NCBI GenBank assembly: GCA_025642075.2 | Contig: JAODUO010000159.1 | Location: 321,501-385,500, forward strand | Length of the DNA stretch: 64,000 bases | Reading direction: 5' to 3' | Source of the DNA: Ridgeia piscesae | Taxonomy: Eukaryota > Annelida > Polychaeta > Sabellida > Siboglinidae | Part shown: positions 24,573 through 38,600 of the stretch, piece after piece | How positions within the stretch are numbered: position 1 is the stretch's first letter | Layout of the letters: every line of letters starts with the position of its first letter | The notes under the pieces: model-generated | Database searches by the model: none | Told to the model about the DNA's origin: nothing | The model's input: only the letters and a program-made list of their open reading frames with translations | Translations under genes and position numbers: made by a program

Positions 24573-27500
24573 TCACGAGGCTTTCAGATACTTGGCGTGG
24601 TGTGCAATGTGATCTCCAATGAAGGAGGCAATAAAGTAGTAACTGTGATCGTATCCCTGCAGAAGAAAAACGGGTACACATTATTTCCATTCTGTATTCT
24701 CTTTCAATGTATACATACTACACTAGTTTCAAACATATTTCACATATGACCAGAACCATTTTTTTTACAAAATCAATTATGCACATACCTTAATGACAAT
24801 GACACATTTTTCATAGCACAAATACGAAGCTCTAACTACCTAATCTAAAAAAATCTACTTTTACAGGTTTAGAAGGTCAACGTATATTATAAGAACTATA
24901 CCATAGGCACCAAGAGTGCCAAGGACATTGGTGATTTACTGCAATTTTGAATAAGCAGAAGTATAGACTTGCACAGAACGCTGTATAGCCATGGATTCAA
25001 TGCCAGTGGGAGTATAACTACTTGGTACAGACATGACTGTATTACACAGTTTCATGTAGTTTTTGTCATCATAAAAGGGATTACTATCTGTCACAACGAC
25101 CACTTCATAAACCCAGGTTGTGGTACGATACAGTGAACCCAGGTGGTGAATCCATCTGGTGACACATTGGACCCATATAGTGACACACAACACTGTGAAT
25201 CCAGTTGGTGACACATTGGACTCAGACAGTGACACATATAACCATGAATTCAGGTGACTAATGGATGCAACTGGTGACACATAACACTGTGAATCCAGTT
25301 GGTGACACATTGTATTCACATAGTGACACATAGCATTGTGAATCCAGGTAGTGACACTTTGTACCCGAATGGTGACACATACCACTGTGAATCCAGGTGG
25401 TGACACATGACACTATAAAGCCATATACTGCAGTTAACAGAGGTGGTGACACATGTCACATGAATCCAACTGGCCACACACGATGATGTGAGCACAAATA
25501 TATATACAGCTGTACAACTAAAACAGCCAGAGATGGTGGGAGGCAACAACCCAAAGGTATGCTTACATCTTGCATTCGTAGCTTGAGGGGTACATCTTTC
25601 TTGGCACAGACCACGGTCAAGTTGTCAGGCAGCAACTGACCAGCCGTCAGGAAGTTGTCAGCCTTGCCCTGCACAATGACAATAAACACATGTACTGACA
25701 CATGACTGTACACAAACACACATGCACGGTCACATGACTGTACAACAACACACATGTACTGACACATGACTGTACAACAACACACATGTACGGACACATG
25801 ACTCTACATCAACACACATGTACTGACACATGACTGTACAACACACATGTACTGACACATGACTGTACAACAGCACACATATACTGACACATGACTGTAC
25901 AAAAACACACATGCACGGTCACATGACTGTACACAACACACATGTACTGACACATGACTGTACAACACACATGTACTGACACATGACTGTACAACAACAC
26001 ACATGTACTGACACATGACTGTACAACAACACACATGTACTGACACATGACTGTACAACAACACACATGTACTGACACATGACTGTACAACACACATGTA
26101 CTGACACATGACTGTACAACAACACACATGTACTGACACATGACTGTACAACAACACACATGTACTGACACATGACTGTACAACAACACACATGTACTGA
26201 CACATGACTGTACAACACACATGTACTGACACATGACTGTACAACAACACACATGTACTGACACATGAGACTGTACAACAATACACATGTACTGACACAT
26301 GACTGTACAACAATACACATGTACTGACACATGACTGTACAACAACACACATGTACTGACACATGACTACAACACCACACATGTACTGATACATGACTGT
26401 CCAACACACATGAACTGACACATGACTGTACAACAACACATGTACTGACACATGACTGTACAACAACACACATATACTGACACATGACTGTACAACAACA
26501 CACATATACTGATACATGATGGTACAACAACACACATGTACTGACACATGACTGTACAACAACACACATGTACGGACACATGACTGTACAACAACACACA
26601 TGCACATGTGGACCGATGTGCATCTTCATCTTCACAAGGATGTACAACAAACACTAGGTTCTACGTTCACTTGCCAACACCCCTATTAGGCCTTTCCTGC
26701 ACAAGGCCATACTCTCACTATGTGATACCCTATTTAGCAATGACAGCCATTTATAGACCAAGTGAACCAAGTCAATTGTTGAAACAGAATTTCATTTTCA
26801 ATGTTGTGAGATGGGACCTTAGATTTGCAGTAAGCATTTGGAAAAACGATCAAACCTAAACAAGTCATTGAAAATGCTGACAATGGCATAGGGTGTTTCT
26901 AGCTAACAATTCTTGACAATCGCATGATCATACATACTGTTATATGCTCAGAATAATTTTTGACGATGCAAGTTGTGATTACAGCCACTGCAAAACATAC
27001 CTGGTCAATTAAGATGTCAACTTTGGGTCCATCGTAATCCTGCATGAGATGACAGGCATCATATCTCTGAAACTGACACCATAATCCTACATGAGATAAT
27101 AATACACATCATATCTCTGAAATGACATCACAATCCTACATGAGATAATAATACACATCATATCTCTGAAATGACATCATAATCCTACATGAGATAATAA
27201 TATACATCATATCTCTGAAATGACATCACAATCCTACATGAGATAATAATATACATCATTTCTCTGAAATGACATCATAATCCTACATGAGATAATAATA
27301 TACATCATATCTCTGAAATGACACCATAATCCTACATGAGAGAATAATACACATCATATCTCTGAAATGACATCATAATCCTACATGAGATAATAATACA
27401 CATCATATCTCTGAAATGACATCATAATCCTACATGAGATAATAATATACATCATATCTCTGAAATGACACCATAATCCTACATGAGATAATAATACACA

Positions 27501-30500
27501 TCATATCTCTGAAATGACATCATAATCCTACATGAGATAATAATACACATCATATCTCTGAAATGACACCATAATCCTACATGAGATAATAATACACATC
27601 ATATCTCTGAAATGACATCATAATCCTACATGAGAGAATAATACACATCATATCTCTGAAACGACATCATAATCCTACATGAGATAATAATACACATCAT
27701 ATCTCTGAAATGACATCACAATCCTACATGAGATAATAATATACATCATATCTCTGAAATGACACCATAATCCTACATGAGATAATAATATACATCATAT
27801 CTCTGAAATGACATCACAATCCTACATGAGATAATAATATACATCATTTCTCTGAAATGACATCATAATCCTACATGAGATAATAATATACATCATATCT
27901 CTGAAATGACACCATAATCCTACATGAGAGAATAATACACATCATATCTCTGAAATGACACCATAATCCTACATGAGATAATAATACACATCATATCTCT
28001 GAAATGACATCACAATCCTACATGAGATAATAATATACATCATATCTCTGAAATGACATCATAATCCTACATGAGATAATAATACACATCATATCTCTGA
28101 AATGACATCATAATCCTACATGAGATAATAATACACATCATATCTCTGAAATGACACCATAATCCTACATGAGATAATAATACACATCATATCTCTGAAA
28201 TGACATCATAATCCTACATGAGAGAATAATACACATCATATCTCTGAAATGACATCATAATCCTACATGAGATAATAATACACATCATATCTCTGAAATG
28301 ACACCATAATCCTACATGAGATAATAATACACATCATATCTCTGAAATGACATCATAAACCTCCATAAGATAATAATATACATCATATCTCTGAAATGAC
28401 ATCATAAACCTCCATGAGATAATAATACACATCATATCTCTGAAATGACATCATAATCCTACATGAGATAATAATACACATCATATCTCTGAAACGACAC
28501 CATAATCCTACATGAGATAATAATACACATCATATCTCTGAAACGACACCATAATCCTACATGAGATAATAATACACATCATATCTCTGAAATGACATCA
28601 TAATCCTACATGAGATAATAATACACATCATATCTCTGAAATGACATCATAATCCTACATGAGATAATAATACACATCATATCTCTGAAATGACATCATA
28701 ATCCTACATGAGATAATAATACACATCATATCTCTGAAATGACATCATAATCCTTCATGAGATAATAATATACATCATATCTCTGAAATGACATCATAAT
28801 CCTGCATGAGATAATAATATACATCATATCTCTGAAATGACATCATAATCCTACATGAGATAATAATACACATCATATCTCTGAAATGACATCATAATCC
28901 TACATGAGATAATAATACACATCATATCTCTGAAATGACATCATAAACCTCCATAAGATAATAATACACATCATATCTCTGAAATGACATCATAATCCTA
29001 CATGAGATAATAATACACATCATATCTCTGAAATGACATCATAATCCTACATGAGATAATAATACACATCATATCTCTGAAATGACATCATAATCCTACA
29101 TGAGATAATAATATACATCATATCTCTGAAATGACATCATAATCCTACATGAGATAATAATACACATCATATCTCTGAAATGACACCATAATCCTACATG
29201 AGATAATAATACACATCATATCTCTGAAATGACATCATAATCCTACATGAGATAATAATACACATCATATCTCTGAAATGACATCATAATCCTACATGAG
29301 AGAATAATACACATCATATCTCTGAAACGACACCATAATCCTACATGAGAGAATAATACACATCATATCTCTGAAACGACATCATAATCCTACATGAGAT
29401 AATAATACACATCATATCTCTGAAATGACACCATAATCCTACATGAGATAATAATACACATCATATCTCTGAAATGACATCATAATCCTACATGAGATAA
29501 TAATACACATCATATCTCTGAAATGACATCATAATCCTACATGAGATAATAATACACATCATATCTCTGAAACGACACCATAATCCTACATGAGATAATA
29601 ATACACATCATATCTCTGAAATGACATCAAAAATCCTGCATGAGATAATAATATACATCATATCTCTGAAATGACATCATAATCCTACATGAGATAATAA
29701 TACACATCATATCTCTGAAATGACATCAAAAATCCTACATGAGATAATAATATACATCATATCTCTGAAATGACATCATAATCCTGCATGAGATAATAAT
29801 ATACATCATATCTCTGAAATGACATCATAATCCTGCATGAGATAATAATATACATCATATCTCTGAAATGACATCATAATCCTACATGAGATAATAATAC
29901 ACATCATATCTCTGAAATGACATCATAATCCTACATGAGATAATAATACACATCATATCTCTGAAATGACACCATAATCCTACATGAGATAATAATATAC
30001 ATCATATCTCTGAAATGACACCATAATCCTACATGAGATAATAATACACATCATATCTCTGAAATGACATCATAATCCTGCATGAGATAATAATATACAT
30101 CATATCTCTGAAATGACATCATAATCCTCATGAGATAATAATACACATCATATCTCTGAAATGACATCCATAATCCTACATGAGATAATAATACACATCA
30201 TATCTCTGAAATGACATCATAATCCTACATGAGATAATAATACACATCATATCTCTGAAATGACATCAAAAACCTCCATAAGATAATAATACACATCATA
30301 TCTCTGAAATGACATCATAATCCTACATGAGATAATAATATACATCATATCTCTGAAATGACATCATAATCCTACATGAGATAATAATACACATCATATC
30401 TCTGAAATGACATCATAATCCTACATGAGATAATAATACACATCATATCTCTGAAATGACATCATAATCCTACATGAGATAATAATACACATCATATCTC

Positions 30501-31811
30501 TGAAATGACATCATAATCCTACATGAGATAATAATACACATCATATCTCTGAAACGACACCATAATCCTACATGAGATAATAATACACATCATATCTCTG
30601 AAATGACATCATAATCCTACATGAGATAATAATACACATCATATCTCTGAAATGACATCATAATCCTACATGAGATAATAATACACATCATATCTCTGAA
30701 ATGACATCATAATCCTGCATGAGATAATAATACACATCATATCTCTGAAATGACATCATAATCCTACATGAGATAATAATACACATCATATCTCTGAAAT
30801 GACATCATAATCCTACATGAGATAATAATACACATCATATCTCTGAAATGACATCATAATCCTGCATGAGATAATAATATACATCATATCTCTGAAATGA
30901 TATCATAATCCTACATGAGAGAATAATATACATCATATCTCTGAAATGACACCATAATCCTACATGAGATAATAATACACATATCTCTGAAATGACATCA
31001 TAATCCTGCATGAGATAATAATATACATCATATCTCTGAAATGACATCATAATCCTACATGAGATAATAATATACATCATATCTCTGAAATGACATCATA
31101 ATCCTACATGAGATAATAATATACATCATATCTCTGAAATGACATCATAATCCTACATGAGATAATAATACACATCATGTCTCTGAAATGATATCATAAT
31201 CAGGCTTGAAATAGCAGGCATCATATCTCAACTGTTCACTTTTATAATTCCTGGCACATGCTGACAACACTGTTTCTACATTTGCCAATATTTGATCAAC
31301 ATACTGACCTTTTGTTTGTTACCATGGAAAAGGAGAATGTAGTTGAATCGTTCAGTATAATTATAATAATCTTTTAACTCATTAAAATCCAATCTATTCT
31401 TTGGATGGAAATATACTTTTGCAAATACAAAAATGTCCCATCGCCCAGGCCATGTCATGACTGTATATCATACCATGTGACTTATTATTAAGTAGTTATT
31501 TATGTGACTTGTTTTTCATGTTGTGTGTTTTGAAATAAATTTATTGATTGATTGATCAATGGATTATGTGGATCATTTGAATTTAGACATAAATTCATAA
31601 AAAATTTCACAGATGAAAGCAAACATTACAACTGTATATATAAACATATATAAACACATTTTACACATTCCAATATATATATATACATTTTATTTAATCA
31701 AATTCTTAAAAAATCATTGATAAAATTAAAAATATATATATACATATATATATATATAAATATATTATTTATATATATTAATATATAATTAATATATATA
31801 TAATATAAAAT

Positions 31812-31866
<55 letters not shown>

Positions 31867-32598
31867 TAATCATATAATATATATGTTACATGTATTTATT
31901 TGATAAATATTCATGTATATATATTATTATAAAATTTAAAACAAATACATATTTTAAGACCAGATAAAGCATATTATGACTTCACATTACTGTTACATTA
32001 CTGTCAGGGAGTCCCTAGCTACAACTACAGCAAGAGTATCTACCTTCCACTGGTCCCTGTCTGCGCCCAGGTAGCCACTGAAGGCCTTCTGTCCCCACGG
32101 ACACTCGCTCGGGTTACAGATGGGAGCAAACGCTGACACAGATGCGTACTTGCCGGGGTTGCGGAGGAAACACACCAGGGCTCCGTGACCACCCATGCTG
32201 GACACATTGTCAGAACACTTAGTACGTGGTGACGTCTTATAGTTTCAGGACATATTATCAGTGATGATACAATAATGGCTGATGTCATTGACATATTGTA
32301 CAGGACTTAATATTTGTGGTGATGTCTAACGTCAATTTTTTCTGTATGTAGCTTAGAAATTAATATCCGTGCCTTCCATGGTGATGTAGATTATCTCTTA
32401 TTACATCTTCTTTATTATATGACTTCTTTATTATATGTTTATTTGTTACTTATTAAAACAAATTCAAAACTGTCTATAACTTGGTATGATGTGGTTATGT
32501 ATCTGAAAGAAATGAATATTATATGGTGATGCCAGATTAACTCTAACATAAATATAGTAATATTTGTCGTGATGTTTCGTAAAGCATTTTGCATATAT

Positions 32599-32642
<44 letters not shown>

Positions 32643-35600
32643 GATGACTAATGCATAAGTCAGTAGTTGTGGTGATGCATCTTACAATACTTAGTGCCAG
32701 TCTGTGTTGATGATGCAGTTGTACAAGTTAGTTGTAATTTTGATGCAATGCCTCATATAGAACCTGGTATTTGTGATGACAACAGTTAGGGCAACAGGCA
32801 ACACAGTAATTAGGCTAAAAACTCTACATACAATTGAAATGTCACACTCAAATGTGACAAGACACTAATCTGTGACAGTTGCAAGAAGGGAGCTGGGAAT
32901 GAGGGATAAAAACAACCACAAGTTACAATATTTCTTCTTCAAATGGTGCGTTTAAAGATAATCTAAGGCATATTATTTAGCAGCTATTTGCAGTAGATGT
33001 TTACCTGTGGCCCAGAATGGACTGTTTGTTTGCCAGGACAGGGAAGTTGGCCTGGATGACCTCTGGCAGCTGAAAAACAAACACATTATTATATAAACAC
33101 CACTGTAAGAACAATGAGTAAGGTCAGAGGAAATATGCTAGTATTGTTTATACCTGTAATTACAGACAATCTTACTACATATCAAGTTACCAACGTAAAA
33201 ACCCATTTTGGGAAGTCTTCATGCAGTTGTGGCTAATCACCTAAATAACTATTTTTGCGTTTTCTGCCAAGGAAGCGGTTGCTAACATCACTCCACAAAC
33301 TGGTGTGAGCATGACGAAGTGTCACATATGATTTGTAACTACATAATACACAGTTGTAGAACTATCATAGGAAGAATATATATTATAGCTGACAAAACTA
33401 GACAAACCTTACACTGCTCTTTGTAACTCACCTCTTTTGTTATGTATGAATACATCCGATAGTTTGTCTTCCAGTCGTCTTGTGTGGCATCCAAATAGAA
33501 CCCTGCACCAGTGCCAAAGTCCCAGCTGTCATCCTCACCCTTGATGTTACACCCTCCTAGACACAACACATTTGATGTTACACCCTCCTAGACACAGCAC
33601 ATTTGATGTTACACCCTCCTAGACACAACACATTTGATGTTACACCCTCCTAGACACAGCACATTTGATGTTACACCCTCCTAGACACAACACATTTGAT
33701 GTTACACCCTCCTAGACACAACACATTTGATGTTACACCCTCCTAGACACAACACATTTGATGTTACACCCTCCTAGACACAGCACATTTGATGTTACAC
33801 CCTCCTAGACACAACACATTTGATGTTACACCCTCCTAGACACAACACATTTGATGTTACACCCTCCTAGACACAGCACATTTGATGTTACACCCTCCTA
33901 GACACAACACATTTGATGTTACACCCTCCTAGACACAACACATTTGATGTTACACCCTCCTAGACACAACACATTTGATGTTACACCCTCCTAGACACAA
34001 CACATTTGATGTTACACCCTCCTAGACACAACACATTTGATGTTACACCCTCCTAGACACAACACATTTGATGTTACACCCTCCTAGACACAACACATTT
34101 GATGTTACACCCTCCTAGACACAACACATTTGATGTTACACCCTCCTAGACACAACACATTTGATGTTACACCCTCCTAGACACAACACATTTGATGTTA
34201 CACCCTCCTAGACACAACAATTTGATGTTACACCCTCCTAGACACAACACATTTGATGTTACACCCTCCTAGACACAACACATTTGATGTTACACACTCC
34301 TAGACACAACACATTTGATGTTACACCCTCCTAGACACAACACATTTGATGTTACACCCTCCTAGACACAACACATTTGATGTTACACCCTCCTAGACAC
34401 AACACATTTGATGTTACACCCTCTTAGACGCAACACATTTGATGTTACACCCTCCTAGATGCAACACATTTGATGTTACACACTCCTAGACGCAACACAT
34501 TTGATGTTACACCCTCCTAGACACAACACATTTGATGTTACACCCTCCTAGACAAACACATTTGATGTTACACCCTCCTAGACACAACACATTTGATGTT
34601 ACACACTCCTAGACACAACACATTTGATGTTACACACTCCTAGACACAACATATTTGATGTTACACCCTCCTAGACACAACACATTTGATGTTAGACCCA
34701 CTTGACACAACACAGTCGATGTTACAAACTCCTAAACACAACACAGTCGATGTTATAAACTCTTAATCACAGCACATTTGATGTTACAAACTCCTAAATA
34801 CAACACATTTGATATTACAAACTCCTAGACATAACACAGTTGGTGTTACACCCTTTCCTAAAAAACATTTTTGGGTGTTACCCCCTTTCCTAAAAAACAT
34901 TTTTGATGTTACACCCTTCAAAATATAACACAGTTAATGTTACTCCCTTCTAAATATAACACAGTTGATGTTACACCCTCCTAGACACAACACATTTGTT
35001 TTGGTTAAAAACTTTTAACCAAATTTTGTTTTCAAGTGACAATGGCCACTTACCCTGGTACTTGTAGTGTCGGGATTTGGGAGAGCCATAAGTACTTACT
35101 GGGACCAGTGTTGGTAGTGACAAACTGACAATAGCTACTTACTTGGACTAGTGTCCAAAGTAACTATAGCTACTTCCTTGAACTAGTGTTTTTGGGAGAG
35201 CCATAAGTACTTACTGGGACCAGTGTTGGTAGCTATAGCTATAACTATAGCTACTTACTTGGGCTAGTATCAGGGGTAACTATAGCTACTCCATGGTCTG
35301 CAGCATACCGCTGAGCTCCAGCCTTTGTCACAAAGTTTTCTTCAGTACAGGTGAGACCTAGAGCAGACACAAAGACGACTGGTAATAACATATTTTATAC
35401 CACCAATGTTGAATTGTGAAAGTAGTGTGGTCAACTACTTAGTAATGTTAACCGCGTTGGACACTGCATTCAAAGAACCAGTGCCACACACTGAGCTTGT
35501 GGAAACGGTATGTTGAAATTCAACAGAGCTACTTCGTTGGAAGGGTGTTGTCTACAAGTTTATTTGCCACAATGTGCTGATCAATATGTTTGAGGATGAC

Positions 35601-38600
35601 TCTCAATATCCTAAGAAAACAATGTTAGAAATAAGATGGTAGCATTTTAGTTCATTCAAGGTGAGACGTTTTCTAATTTTCAGTAGTGTAACTGGTAAAA
35701 ACTGGTTGAAAAACCCAGGCATGCGATAAATCGCTCGCCTAAATATACAAAATAATTTAGGTGAGCAATTTTTACTTTTGTTTTTATCCATCGGGTGGCG
35801 TTCTATGTTATCTGTGTGGTGATAGGGAGTGAGAGCGACCGGTCACCTTAAAAACGAAGCACTGGGTAAGGTCATTTTTAATTAGTGCAAATCTTGATTT
35901 ATGTGGAAACAATTGTGGTCTGAATTGATAAACATAGCAATATAACTTGCAGTTGCCAATTGATATCATTAACCATCTAACCTGAGAGCCAGTAAAGCAC
36001 AGGGACTTTCTCTTTCTCTGACTGTGGAGGCAGATAGATTCCAAATCTCATGGCACACTTCAGTTCATCACTGTCACAAGACAATAGAATAATATTACAT
36101 GCTCAGTTGATGACAGACACAACACAACAATAACAGTTAACATGCTCGTTGATGACATACACAACACAATAATAAAGTTACCAAACCTACATGTTGATGA
36201 TCACAGACACAACACAAGAATAGCAGTGACATGCTCCAAAGCAGCTCCAATGAAGACAGACACAACACAACAATAACAGTTACATGCTCAGTTGATGACA
36301 GACACAACACAACAATAACAGTTACATGCTCAGTTGATGACAGACACAACACAACAATAACAGTTACATGCTCAGTTGATGACAGACACAACACAACAAT
36401 AACAGTGACATGCTCAGTTGATGACAGACACAACACAACAATAACAGTGACATGCTCAGTTGATGACAGACACAACACAACAATAACAGTTACATGCTCA
36501 GTTGATGACAGACACAACACAACAATAACAGTGACATGCTCAGTTGATGACAGACACAACACAACAATAACAGTGACATGCTCAGTTGATGACAGACACA
36601 ACACAACAATAACAGTGACATGCTCAGTTGATGACAGACACAACACAACAATAACAGTGACATGCTCAGTTGATGACAGACACAACACAACAATAACAGT
36701 GACATGCTCAGTTGATGACAGACACAACACAACAATAACAGGGCATGCTCAGTTGATGACAGACACAACACAACAATAACAGTGACATGCTCAGTTGATG
36801 GGCAAACACAACAATAACAGTGACATGCTCAGTTGATGACAGACACAACACAACAATAACAGTGACATGCTCAGTTGATGACAGACACAACACAACAATA
36901 ACAGTGACATGCTCAGTTGATGACAGACACAACACAACAATAACAGTGACATGCTCAGTTGATGACAGACACAACACAACAATAACAGTGACATGCTCAG
37001 TTGATGACAGACACAACACAACAATAACAGTGACATGCTCAGTTGATGACAGACACAACACAACAATAACAGTTACATGCTCCGTTGATGACAGACACAA
37101 CACAACAATAACAGTGACATGCTCGGTTGATGACAGACACAACACAACAATAACAGTGACATGCTCAGTTGATGACAGACACAACACAACAATAACAGTG
37201 ACATGCTCGGTTGATGACAGACACAACACAACAATAACAGTTACATGCTCGGTTGATGACAGACACAACACAACAATAACAGTGACATGCTCGGTTGATG
37301 ACAGACACAACACAACAATAACAGTGACATGCTCGGTTGATGACAGACACAACACAACAATAACAGTGACATGCTCAGTTGATGACAGACACAACACAAC
37401 AATAACAGTGACGCTCAGTTGATGACAGACACAACACAACAATAACAGTGACATGCTCAGTTGATGACAGACACAACACAACAATAACAGTGACATGCTC
37501 GGTTGATGACAGACACAACACAACAATAACAGTGACATGCTCAGTTGATGACAGACACAACACAACAATAACAGTGACATGCTCAGTTGATGACAGACAC
37601 AACACAACAATAACAGTTACATGCTCGGTTGATAACAGACACAACACAACAATAACAGTTACATGCTCGGTTGATGACAGACACAACACAATAATAACAG
37701 TGACAAGCTCGGTTGATGACAGACACAACACAATAATAACAGTGACATGCTCAGTTGATGACAGACACAACACAACAATAACAGTGACATGCTCAGTTGA
37801 CGACAGACACAACACAACAATAACAGTGACATGCTCGGTTGATGACAGACACAACACAACAATAACAGTGACATGCTCAGTTGATGACAGACACAACACA
37901 ACAATAACAGTGACATGCTCGGTTGATGACAGACACAACACAATAATAACAGTGACATGCTCAGTTGATGACAGACACAACACAACAATAACAGTGACAT
38001 GCTCAGTTGACGACAGACACAACACAACAATAACAGTGACATGCTCGGTTGATGACAGACACAACACAACAATAACAGTGACATGCTCAAATTGATGACA
38101 GACACAACACAACAATAACAGTGACATGCTCAGTTGATGACAGACACAACACAACAATAACAGTTACATGCTCCGTTGATGACAGACACAACACAACAAT
38201 AACAGTGACATGCTCGGTTGATGACAGACACAACACAACAATAACAGTGACATGCTCAGTTGATGACAGACACAACACAACAATAACAGTGACATGCTCG
38301 GTTGATGACAGACACAACACAACAATAACAGTGACATGCTCGGTTGATGACAGACACAACACAATAATAACAGTGACATGCTCGGTTGATGACAGACACA
38401 ACACAATAATAACAGTGACATGCTCAGTTGATGACAGACACAACACAACAATAACAGTGACATGCTCAGTTGACGACAGACACAACACAACAATAACAGT
38501 GACATGCTCGGTTGATGACAGACACAACACAACAATAACAGTGACATGCTCAGTTGATGACAGACACAACACAACAATAACAGTGACATGCTCAGTTGAT

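Noticed and set aside
24936..26654. Long minus-strand frames rich in Cys/Val/His ([16 protein letters not shown])
   Set aside because: They are readings of the 29-32 bp intronic array; no domain, no splice logic, and several frames are open at once.
31185..31240. Farthest repeat copy ([12 protein letters not shown]) as a genuine ESD exon
   Set aside because: The copy at 27001-27066 continues in frame to PKVDILIDQ and fits phases on both sides; the far copy runs into a stop within the array.
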